DNA from: Chlamydomonas sphaeroides
Taxonomy: Eukaryota > Chlorophyta > Chlorophyceae > Chlamydomonadales > Chlamydomonadaceae
Direction of reading: 5' to 3'
Length of the DNA: 64,000 nt
Assembly (NCBI GenBank): GCA_001662425.1
Contig: BDDC01000094.1
Coordinates: forward strand, 2,445-66,444
Shown: in pieces, positions 11,603 through 21,566 of the stretch
Layout of the letters: every line of letters starts with the position of its first letter
Position numbering within the stretch: the first letter of the stretch is position 1
Program-made: the position numbers and the translations under genes
Notes under the pieces: model-generated
What the model saw: only the letters and a program-made list of their open reading frames with translations
What the model was told of the DNA's origin: nothing
Database searches by the model: none

Positions 11603-14600
11603 GTGCGCCGGGCCAGCGGGCGCACGGCGGCGCTGTGCTCGATCAGGGCTGTCCGAATGCCCTGACCTGGAGGCTGCCCCTTCTCGGCCCCGCAGCGCTG
11701 GCGCCTCATTCCCGCGCTCTTCACGCCCCGCCCTGTCGTGGAGGTGAGGGCCCCTTGCCGCAGCTCGGCTGCTGTGGACGCATCGCCATGGGCACACTTG
11801 AGTACTCGCCGTCCACGGCGTCACGACACCAAGCAACACACGCGCACCACCCGCTCCCGTCTGTTCCCTTTGCTTCTGCAGGTCAAGTACGGTCTAGTAC
11901 GGCAGCCCATGACGGTGTGCGTGGAGGCGCTGGACATGGCGGCGATGTGGGACACCACCCCGCACATCGCCGCCTTCGTCGAGGACCTGCCCGTGGGTGA
12001 GCAGGCGCGCACACCGCCTCTGCCTTCGCTGCCAGTGCCCTCAATCAAGCAAGCGATGCTGCCGGCGCCAACGACTCGACACGACACAGCATGAAGCGCT
12101 CATCCAACACCCCCTTGCACCTTTCCTATGCGGCCGACGCCGGAAACCAACAAACCCCGACATCGCGTGACGGGCTCTCTTCCCTAGCACCTGCCTGCGG
12201 CATGCTCGTGTTCCCGTGTCCCTCAGGCATGGGCCTCAAGGGCGGCATCGCGCGCAAGCTGCTCAAAGAAAATTACGGCAAGCCCGAGCCGCCCGGCTCT
12301 TTCGACGTCGACGTGCTGCTTTTCGTACAGAAGTACAGCCCCGAGGTACGGCGCACAGCCCTCGGCGTACCGTATCCGGTCCCCCTTTGTGGCAGGTACC
12401 ACACCATGTATACCACTTCCGTGGCTCCGTGGAGCATCTCGAGAGACCTCTTGCTTGTAGCGGGTTAACTCCTGTTACACCCTTGTTGCCGCCGGCTGGA
12501 CTCCGACCGCTTGCTGCTGCTGGCTGTTGCGCCGCAACCATCGCGCACGCAGGCTCGCTTCGCGGCCCGCGAGGCTGTGACGGGGCTGCGTCTGGGCGGC
12601 TTGGTGCTGGAGCCGCAGGACGTCGAGGTGCTGAGCAAGGTGCGGCGGCTGGTGTGTTCAAGTGCTGAGTAGAACAGGACCCCACACGCGGCACAGCACG
12701 CCCCGGGTAGAGTGGCGCGTCGGCCGTGCGTAGCGGGAATGCGGTTACATGCGCCAGTGCGGAAGCGAGGCCCAGCCTGTCCCGGGTGGTGTGTGCGGGG
12801 AGGCGGACGCTCGCGGGTCCCAGGAACATCTTCGGACCATCTTTGGCTGTGACACGTGCGCCTCTTGCTCACCGCCTACTGCGCAACCCGCTCCTCCCCC
12901 CAGGACTGGCTAGCCGAGTACTTCATGAGCCGAGACGTGACGCAGAACGAGGTGGGGCCGCCGCACAGAAGGCCCTGCAGATGCCTCCGCTCCACCGGCA
13001 ATCGGCCCGGCCGTGCGGCCGCGCGCCTTGGCTCCCTGTTGTGGTCCGTGACACGCACCTCGTGCCCCTTCCCTGCGCCTCGACCCCCGGCAGGTCCTCA
13101 TCCTCAAGACCGCACCCGGCCAGGCGGAACTGTACTACACCCAGCAGGTGCGTCCGTTCAATCGGTACGGCAGCCCCTGCCGCATCTGCCGTACAGCGCT
13201 TAGCACATCTGCCGTACAGCGCGCCTGGCGGCTTGCAGGCCCCGCGACAATGTCCTCCAGCGGTGCCCGACCCCTATTGCCCCCGTCCCGTCCCGGCCCG
13301 GCCCTTCCCTGACCCTCCCCAATCCATGCCCTTGCCCCCGCCCTCCCGCCCCAACCTCTTCGCCATCCAGGCCCGCGAGGACGCGGCGGCCGATGTAATC
13401 CGGCCCTGCGTGCACGCGCTCAAGACCGAGTTCCACTTGGTGTGGGAGCTGGAGAAGGACGGCACGCCCTACACGGCCAGCCAGCAGGCGAGAGCGGGAA
13501 GGGGGAAGAGAGGTGCAGCGTAGGGTAGGGGGCGTAGGGGGAGATCTGCGCCGCAGGGGGCCTAGTTCGCCACGATGACATGGCCCCCCACCGCCAACCC
13601 GCGCCGCTAACCCGCCCTGTCGGTGTGGCCGGACCTCCCTGCCGCCCGCGTCCTTCGCGAGCGAGACCTGCTGTGCAGCCACATACCTGCCGCGACGCAA
13701 AACGTCCTCCCCACTTCCCAGGTTGTGCGGTCGCTGGTGCGCTACCTCAAGGGCCACGGCTCCGACTACGCCTTTGACGCCGCCACCTGGACCCACTACC
13801 GCCGCGTGGGGCTGAGCAAGACGGAGCTGTTCAAGGTGCTGCGGCCCTTCCACGACGACGACGGCAAGATGCAGGCAAGCGGGGGCTGGTCGGGGCAACG
13901 CGTGTGGGTTTGGGCTGCAAGGGCGCTGACGGCACGCCGCCTGCGGGCGATGCTCGCCTTCTGTGGCGAGGCCGGCTAGCACCTGCGCGGCTGATGCTTG
14001 TTCAGCGCATGCGTACGTCTTCATGGCTGCCCTTGTGTTCCCCAATCCTGACCGGTACGTGTGCGACCTCGTTCCTGGGCAGGCCAGTGTGGACCACCTC
14101 ATCTCCATCGGCTTCCTGCACCGGGCCGAGCTGCGCCGCGCGGGCGGCGTCAACATGCTGTGGGGGCTGCTGCTGCAGGAGGTGGGGCGGGTGGCCGGCA
14201 AGGGCTGCTGTCGACCGGCCTGTCGTGTTGGATATGTGTGGCCGGCGTTTGAGACGTCGGGACCGCGGTCGCACCCACCCATGGGCCCCATGCCCACCGT
14301 ACGCCCTTCCGCACTCGCCCGCAGGTGAACGCGCAGGTGTCGCGCCACGGCGGCCGCTTCGTGCTCGGCTCGCTGGACCCCGAGGGCGTGGAGCGCTGGG
14401 TGGAGGGCAAGAAGGCGCAGACGGCGGCGCGGCTGCTGGCCGAGGAGATGCGCGCGGCGCGCACGGGTGGGTCTCGGACTGTTAGTTGCCATTGGCGGAT
14501 GGGGCCGGTCCGTGCCTGCTGAGTGGAATCTCAGCGTGGCCCCTGCCCTTGTCCCATATTGTCCCCGTCCTTGTCCCCGGCGCGCAGGATTTGTGCAGGC

Positions 14601-17600
14601 GGACGAGAGCGTGCTTGATCTGGGCCTGCTCATCTTCCCGCAGCCCCTCGTCGACTTCATCTCCGCCGGCCCCACCTTCGACCCGGGCTCCTGCCTGCTC
14701 CCCGCCGCCGCGGCCGTGCAGGCCCTGGCGGACGCCGCCCCCGGCGCCGCGCCGCCCATAGATGCTGCTGTCTTGGCCGCGGGCCCCGCGGTGCCACCGC
14801 CGACAGGGGGACCATCCATCTCCGTCAGCAATGCCGTCCTCAACCCGGCTGGCCACACGGACGACTGCGGCGCGCCCATTAACAAGGGCCCCATGGTGCC
14901 AGGTGCGGGGCTTGGCCCGGGATTGGGGGCCAGCTTTCCCAACATTTTGCAACCATTGTTAACCGTTGCAGAGGGCCGACGGAACGGCCGTGCGCGGGCC
15001 TCATGCCTGGGCCTGCTGCAGGCACCGCCGCGCGCTGCTGCGTTCCAGTCTTCCTACTAGACCGCAGCCCCTGCACCTACCTCCCTGCCGGCCTAAACGC
15101 CACCGGCGCCTGCGCCCCCCTGCACCCCTGACCCCACGTGATGGACTCACTGGCGCCACAGCCGGCAAGCTCCGCTGGCAGGCGATCCAGAGCGCCGCCG
15201 CTGCCGGCACCGGCGGGCTGGCCTACTCCATCATCCGGCCCAAGGCCAGCGGCGCCGCCGCCTCGCCCACCGGCGACGCGTCGCCGTCGTCCTTCGGCTT
15301 CGGCCCACTGACGGCTGCCTCCGGCTGCCTCAGCGCCGAGGAGGACCTTGCTCGGGAGGTGGAGAGGTTGCGTGCTGCGATGGGGCTGGCCGGCAGCACC
15401 AGCGCCAGCGGCGCCGGTGCCGGCCCGACGGCGGCGCCCGGCGGTGGCCGCAGTGGCGTGACAGGCGGCAGCGGCGCCGCCGACAGCTGGGGCCTGGCGG
15501 AGGTGCTGACGCCGGCGGCGGCGACGGCGGCAAACGGGCCGCCGTTGGCGGCGGCGGAGCGCGCCATGCAGGAGCTTGCGCGAGAGCGCCAGAGGTAGGG
15601 GACGTGGAAGCCATAGCAGCCCGGCACTAATCACCTCGCGGCCCGTCTCACTTCGTGTCTCATGCATCGGCCCCTAGCCGCTTGCACCAGCAGTGTGTGG
15701 CACCAGATGGCACCAGCAGTGTGTGGCACCACTGTATGGCATCTGGCCTGGCGCCCATCGGCAGAGTCGGCCGACCCCCTGCTCCCGCTGACCGTGCGGC
15801 TGTTGGCCCCCTACCCGCACATGTGTCGGGCCCAGGCGCCATAATGCAGCACTCAAGGGCCTCATCGGCGCCAGCTTTGGCAGCAGCGCTGCGTCACTCG
15901 CCAGCGCGCACACTGGCAGCGGCGTTGTCAGCGGCGCAGTGTCGCCCTTCGCCCCCGCCGGCACGCCGCCCGTCGTCGGCTCCCCCGTTCGCGGCATACT
16001 CAGTTCTGCCGCCTCCGCCGAGCCTTCCTCCGCCACCACCGCCGCCATCGGCGTGCCGGCGCCGTTGCCGATGCCCGCTCCGTCGGCTGCAGCCAGCGGC
16101 ACCTCCCTCGCGGCCGCCGGCGACGCCGACAGCGACGTCGTCGTGGCCTCCCTGGGCGAGCAGCTGGGCACCAGCCTGCTGACGGCGCCGCCGGAGGACC
16201 GCGGCGCGCGTGTCGGCGCCGCCGACGAGACGCGTGTTGACGCCGCCGACGACTTCTGGCCCGGCGGGGCCGGCGGCGAAGCTGGCGCGCCGCTGTGCTC
16301 GTCTGCCGCCGACACGGCGACATTCTGGGTCCGCTGCTCTGGCCTTGGCCAGATGGACATGGGCAGTGGGGCAGGCCAGGACTGCCTGGGCTCCTTCTAC
16401 CAGGTGTGTATGTGCGCATGTGCGTGTATGTGCGTGTCGCCTGCTTCGACTAGGATGCAGGCTTCCTCCGGGCCTCGGAACCTCAGCCTTGGGAGAGCTC
16501 CCGCCTAAGTGTTGTAAAGTTAGAACGTGCCAGGGTGCTAGGTTGCCATACGGGCTATGTGCCACCCCGCGCCCCCCCTCCTCTTCGCCTTCGCAGTCGT
16601 CCCAGACGGCGGCACCGGGCAGCGGCCCGGGCGGCGGCGACGGCGACGGCGACGGCTACCTGCCCCTCGTGCGCGACACGGAGACGCACCAGCGCCGGCG
16701 GCCCACCCTCGGCCAGCTCGCCATGTTTGTGGTAGGACCCTTTCGGGGGGCAGTGAACGGTCAGGCCAGCAATATTAGCTCGCCCTGGCTCCAGGAGCCC
16801 TGTCGAGCAGCCTCGCGCCCGGGCCTTCTACCGGTGATTGCATCAACCCAGCTGCCTCCGACCCAGCGTGGCGCCGCGGCCTGTCACTTGGCCCTCAAGC
16901 CAGCTCGGCGTCGCCCGTCCCTGCCCGTCCTCTCCACCCCCAGGTGGGCGTGCTTGCCATCGACAAGCCGCTGCTGATCGCCGCCTATGGCCTCATGCTG
17001 GCGGGCCTCACCGCGCGGCTGTGCCTGCCGCGGGTGGAGGCGGCGCTGTTCGACGCCTTCAACGAGCTCGACACGCACCAGTTCTGGAACAACCTCTGTC
17101 TGGCTGCGGGTGCGGTGGGGGACCGATGCAGTTGGGCGGCGGCCTGGCTGGGTGGCGTAGCGCGCCTTGCGCAGGCCAGAGTGATCCCCCATGCCTGGGC
17201 GGGGTTAGCCGCGTGGTCTGGGCCCTCGGCAACCGGTCGCGCCACCCGCCCGTTCTTGGTGTGCACCACCACCACCCCGGTTCGAGCCTGCCTTCCTCGT
17301 CTGCGGCCCCTTGCCCCGACAGGCCTGGTCGTGGCTGATGTAGGGCTGAGCCTGGTGGGCCAGCTGGCGCTGGAGCTCTTTACTCGCAGGGCCATGGGCC
17401 AGCTGTTCAGGTGCGCGTCGCCCCTTGGCTGGGTTACACCAATGGAGCGACGCCGGGGCCTGCTTCCTTCCCGACAACTGCATCCCTCGGGCCTGAAACC
17501 GGCCCCGCTCCTTGCCCCCACCCCCATCACCCTCAGGCGCTTCTTCGAGCACGTCGTGTTCCAGGACCTGCCCTTCTTCGCGCGCCTCAGCCCCGGCGAG

Positions 17601-20600
17601 CTCATGGCTCGCACCTCGGGCGACTCGCTCACTCTGCGCGGCATCGTGTCGGGCACCCTGTACAAGGTGCGTGGGAGGCGAGGAGGCCAGCTGGCAGGCC
17701 GGCGGCTGCCCACAGGAAGCCGCAGCGCCAGCGGTGCGCCTCCCCGCGAGGGGTGCCGAACGAAGGCGCCAGTGCGCAGCCCCGGCTGACGTGTCGCCTG
17801 GCTCCCTCCTCCTCGCGCAGCTGGTGGAGGGCGCGACGCTGTTCCTGGGCGCCGGCGCCTTCCTGCTCGCCAGCGCCGGCCACCTGTTCAGCGGCCGGCC
17901 CCAGCTGGCGGCCGTGTTCGTGTTGGTGGCGGCGGTGGACGTGGCGGAAGCGGGGCTGCTCGGCATCTGGCTGCGCAAGTGAGGGGGAGCACGGCCACGC
18001 CGTGGCTGGCCTTGTGCGATTACGCATGCTGTGGGTTAGGCCCACACGCCGCAAAGCACGCTGTGGCGGTCCTGCGGCGCTGCCGGCCTGGCCACCGGCT
18101 TTGCACCTTCGCAGCCCGCCGCTGCCTGCGTCCTGCCGAACCCCCAACCCGGCTGCTGCTACTTGTCGTTCCCCTTGCAGGCTCAACCTGGCTGTTCGCC
18201 AATCCATGGGCCGCATGTTTGGCTTCTCCCTCACCATCTTCGGACACATGCCGCTCGTGTCGGCGCTGGGCCTGGAGCCGCGCGCCGTGGCCGACTACCG
18301 CCTCTTTGCCGGCGACTACTTCCGCAACACCTTTGTACTCAACGTAAGCGCAGCCCTTCGTCGTCATGTTGAAAGGAACCTTCGCACACACCGGGGCGTG
18401 CTGTGCCGCGTGTGGGGTTCTGTGCTACCTAACACTGGAACACCCTACGCCTCTACGCTCTGAATTACTATCCGGCAGCGGGCCTCTGCCAGCCTTGGCG
18501 CTTGCGGCCCTCCTCCACGGCACGCACTCGCTTCGCCCGGTGATCCGTCCCACCCAACCCCGACCTCGCTCCATCCTTCGGCCACACAGGCCCTCATGCA
18601 CAGCCACAACGCCGCCACCAGCCTGCTGAGCTCGTCGCTGCGCTGGAGCCTGCTGGCGCTGGGCGGCGCAGCGCTGTTCGACGGCGCCACCACGGTCGGC
18701 AGCCTCATCGCGGTGCTGGCGTACTGCTCCTGGCTGCAGCATGGCCTTAAGCAGGTACGGCACAGCACGGCGCGGCCGTTCACATGCACTGCCGCCCACG
18801 GCAGCTAGCGCGTACAGGTCCACTAGTGGAACTGTTACGCATCGCTGGCCTGGCTAAGGCTTCACCCATCCCAACTAACGCCTCTCACGTGCATCTTGGC
18901 CAACCCGCGCTGCCGTCCCGCTGGCACCGCAGGCCAGCGACAGCTACGCCCGGCTGATGGCCGGCCTCGGCAGCGTGGAGCGGCTGGTCGAGCTGCACGA
19001 CCGCGGCACGTTCGGCGCCGTGCCGGGCGGTGAGGGCGACTCCGCCACCGCCCAGGCCCACTCCGGCCGCAGTCTCTTCCGCGACGTCGACGCCCCCGTG
19101 GGCCCCTCGTGCGGCGGCAGCACCGCCGCCACCTCCGTCCTTGCCGCCGCCTCCGGCCGCGGCCGCGGCCGTGGCGTCGGCTCCGGCGCGGGATCCGCTG
19201 GCCTGTCGGAGCCGCTGCTGGCGGCCGACGACGTCAGCGGCGGCGATCTGGAGGCGTCCTCCGCCGGCGCCACCGCCGGCATGAGCTGGAGCGCGCTGTC
19301 GGCCCCGCGGCCCAGATCGGCGCGGCCCGACTTCAGCCGCATGCTGGGCGGCTTCCGGCTGACGGGCGTGCACCTGACGGCGCGCGGCCGCACGGACCGG
19401 CTGCTGCTGCGCGATGCCACGCTGCAGCTGCTGTCGGGCCAGGCGCTGCTGCTGTCGGGTGAGGGCGCAGCGGCCGTTGCGCGACCTGAGCCGTCGGTGC
19501 CTGACCGCTATAGAGCTCCGTGCGAGCACACATGCCGGGACGGCATGACTTGCAGCGCGCTGTACTGACCGAGTGACTGGCCGACTGTGTGTGACAACGT
19601 GTGCCCGGCCCACCCAGGCGACGACCCCGAGGGCCTGCACGGCCTACTGTCGCTGCTGCTGCTGCGCACGCCGCCCTACAAGGGCACGCTCGCCTTCCAG
19701 CTGCCCGACGCGGCGCTGCCCTCGGCGGCCGCGCTGCTAGGCCCCTCGCCGCTGGACCGCCTGCTGCGCCGAGACACGCCGCCCGCGCCGCCGCCCGCGC
19801 CGGCCAGCGGCGGCTGGGAGTGGGCGGCATTCAGCTTCCGCAACGACGACCTGCGGCCGCCCCGGGACCGGGTGGCTCTCATCAGCAGGTGGGCACCATG
19901 GATAGGGCTGTATAATTCTGTAGGATAGTCTTATCAAAGTCGGCGATCGAGTATTGTGAACGAAATGATGGTGGTGTGAGTTGTGGGCGCTGGCATCGCT
20001 GTTGCGTGTCCTGCGGCTGGCCTAACCATCGCCAGGGCCCGGGCGCGTCGCGTAACTTGCAACTACTGCGCGACCCCTCGGCCCTACGATTCGCATGGTG
20101 ATGGCTGATACGAGTTGCGGGCGCTGGCATCGTCTTTAGGTGTTCTGCGGCCAGCCCAGCCAGCGTCCAGGGCGCGGGCCCTCGCGGGCAGGGCGCGGTG
20201 CTCCCAACCCCCGCGAAACACGTTGGGGACAGGACCGCTGCTCGGCTCGCTCGCGACGGCTGCCCAAACACGTGCCCTGTCCCCCACCGCCGCGCTGCTC
20301 AGGTCCATGTGCGGCGTCTTCCGCACCAGCCTGGAGGACAATGTGGCGGTGGCGGCCCCGGGCCGGGCCGTGGGCACGGACGAGGTGCGGCATGCGTGCC
20401 TGGAGGCAGGCCTGCACTCCGAGGCCATGACGCTGCGGGTGAGTGTGCGTTGGTGGTGGTGGTGGCGGAGGGACGGCTAGGCTATGCGCGCCGGAGTGCC
20501 TGGCCCCACAGGCCCCACGCTGCACTTTCACGTGCCTGCCCCTGCGCCGCCGCAACCCAGCCAGCTCGGTTCGTGCCGGCCGTCTGATGCGCTTGCCCGA

Positions 20601-20932
20601 CCCCGCTCCCCTCGCCCCAGGACGGCTACCTGACGCTGCTGGGCGACGGCAGCGGCAGCGCGCTGTCGGCGCCCGGCCTGCTGCGGCTAGCGGTGGCGCG
20701 CGCGCTCATTCGGCGGCCGTCGCTGCTGCTGGTGGAGGACGTGGGCGCTTTCCTGCAGGCGCTGGGCGAGGCCAGGCTGGTGGCGCTGCTGCGAAAGGCG
20801 TGCGCCGACGGCGCCTGCGTGGTTGTGGTGGCGGCCGACGGCGAGGCGGGCGCCGAGGCTGGGCGCTGGGAGTGGTGCGACGCGCGCGTGCGTCTGCACG
20901 CCGGCACGCTGGTGGCTGCTGGCTCGGCGTGA
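9677..20932 (+). CDS. RNase T2 - TM - unknown region - ABC transporter half, read as one chain
   Basis: From ATG 9677 a signal peptide (ALVVTLQLAPLAAAF) precedes an RNase T2 domain, a single TM helix (DIILLVSAVVLLMAA), a cytosolic region I do not recognise, a long Ala/Gly/Ser-rich linker, and a type-I ABC exporter TMD plus nucleotide-binding domain ending at TGA 20932. The joints I checked between domains all keep phase: 9975/10224, 11376/11511, 11602/11697, 14471/14588, near 14900/15163, 15597/15835 and 16403/16597. No start codon, gap or stop requires a second gene. Two middle introns use GC donors (13488, 13875). The other possibility is two or three tandem genes whose ends I misread. A transcript is the only real test. 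Domain details are given in the three entries below. Confidence 0.5.
10640..10692 (+). repeat. GACCCACAT minisatellite in RNase T2 intron
   Basis: Four to five imperfect copies of a 10-12 base unit containing GACCCACAT. The same core forms another array at 50702-50832 in an unrelated gene. Confidence 0.7.
12652..12719 (+). repeat. Intronic dispersed repeat, copy 1
   Basis: This stretch shares an almost unbroken core (CCCCACACGCGGCACAGCAC) and flanks with copies at 36489-36556 (same strand) and 18391-18453 (opposite strand). It starts with GTGTGTTCAAG, which could itself be a phase-0 donor 12 bases after the donor I used at 12640. Confidence 0.85.
15684..15734 (+). repeat. 26-bp tandem duplication in intron
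   Basis: Two near-identical 25-26 base units beginning GCACCAGCAGTGTGTGGCAC lie side by side in the intron between 15597 and 15835. Confidence 0.8.
18391..18453 (-). repeat. Intronic dispersed repeat, copy 2 (inverted)
   Basis: The reverse complement carries the same core as the copies at 12652 and 36489. It lies inside the ABC intron that starts at 18343, in antisense orientation to the gene. Confidence 0.85.
19965..20195 (+). repeat. Diverged tandem duplication in ABC intron
   Basis: About 19965-20065 and 20097-20195 are similar in order: GAGTTG-GGGCGCTGGCATCG, then a TGT-CTGCGG segment, then a CCAGGGC-CGGGC segment. This indicates an old duplication of roughly 100-130 bases. Confidence 0.65.
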
Positions 20933-21566
20933 GAGGCACCACACTCGCACACAGCTGCTGTGGTCGACCATCGGGTCGCCAGAACCCAGGGCGTGCTGCA
21001 CCCTGAAGGGGACGTGTTACTTCAACTTTTTAAATAGACACACTGCGAGTTACTTGAACACATACTGTTGATGGACATATTGTGGGGCCGGTAGCCTGTC
21101 AGCTGGGGCTAGACGTGGTGTGGTGCGGTTTGTGAGTGGCATGCAGGTGGCACAAGTGTTGGGGTTGAGGCTGTGTTGTGTTGTGCCTGAGTCGTGGCGC
21201 GCAGGCATGGCGTGCCGATGTGTCTCTTGGCGAGTTGCTGGGTTGCCCACCTAAGCGCCTGGCTGTTGGGTTGGGTTGCTTGCCGATGAATTGCACGATG
21301 AATTGCACGGCTCCGCGTGTCAGGGAAGCGGGCGCCGCGGGGGCCATGGCCGGGCCGGGATTGTGGCTTTGCTGGCATGCAGCGATGAACGGTCGCAGCG
21401 CGAATCCCGGGCCTCGCCACGCCCCGGCAGCCACAGGCTATCACAATTTTTACCGAGAAGCGGAAAACAACGGAGGCTGTAACGCCCAGCCCAGCACACG
21501 CGTCCACGGGTTGCTCGCACACCAACACGTGTTGCGGAAGGTGAAGGCTCCGAAAGCCGCGCCGCG
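20933..21566. other. Convergent intergenic region, ABC / mTERF
   Basis: These 634 bases lie between two converging stop codons and include an AT-rich patch near 21010-21080. No gene is evident. A short imperfect direct repeat, GATGAATTGCACG / GATGAATTGCACGG, lies at about 21285-21312. Confidence 0.5.

Larger units (their letters stand above)
11697..16403 (+). other. Module 2: unrecognised cytosolic region and disordered linker
   Basis: At least ten small exons (for example 11697-11741, 11882-11996, about 12230-12345, 12553-12639, 12903-12951, about 13096-13147, about 13372-13487, about 13723-13874) encode a compact, well-folded-looking region. Landmarks are PMTVCVEALDMAAMWD, GSFDVDVLLFVQKY, DWLAEYFMSRDVTQNE, VLILKTAPGQAELYY, WTHYRRVGLSKTELFKVL and VDHLISIGFLHRAELRRAGG. 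I know no family for it. It is followed by about 350 residues of Ala/Gly/Ser/Pro-rich linker with one charged helix (EEDLAREVERLRAAMGL). Nearly all introns here are phase 0, which suits module shuffling. Confidence 0.5.
16597..20932 (+). other. Module 3: ABC exporter half with degenerate ATPase
   Basis: Hydrophobic exons at about 16944-17109, 17323-17412, 17537-17668, 17821-17981, 18181-18342 and 18590-18755 give the type-I ABC transmembrane fold, including the typical PFFARLSPGELMARTSGDS coupling region. The nucleotide-binding domain follows, but Walker A reads GDDPEGLH (split by an intron, 19458/19618), so the invariant Lys and Ser/Thr are Leu and His. The signature is LSAPG instead of LSGGQ, and Walker B ends LLLVED instead of a hydrophobic-DE. 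GVFRTSLEDNV and LAVARALIRRPSLLL still show the family plainly. ATP hydrolysis at this site is unlikely. It may act as a regulatory or pseudo half-transporter. Confidence 0.8.
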
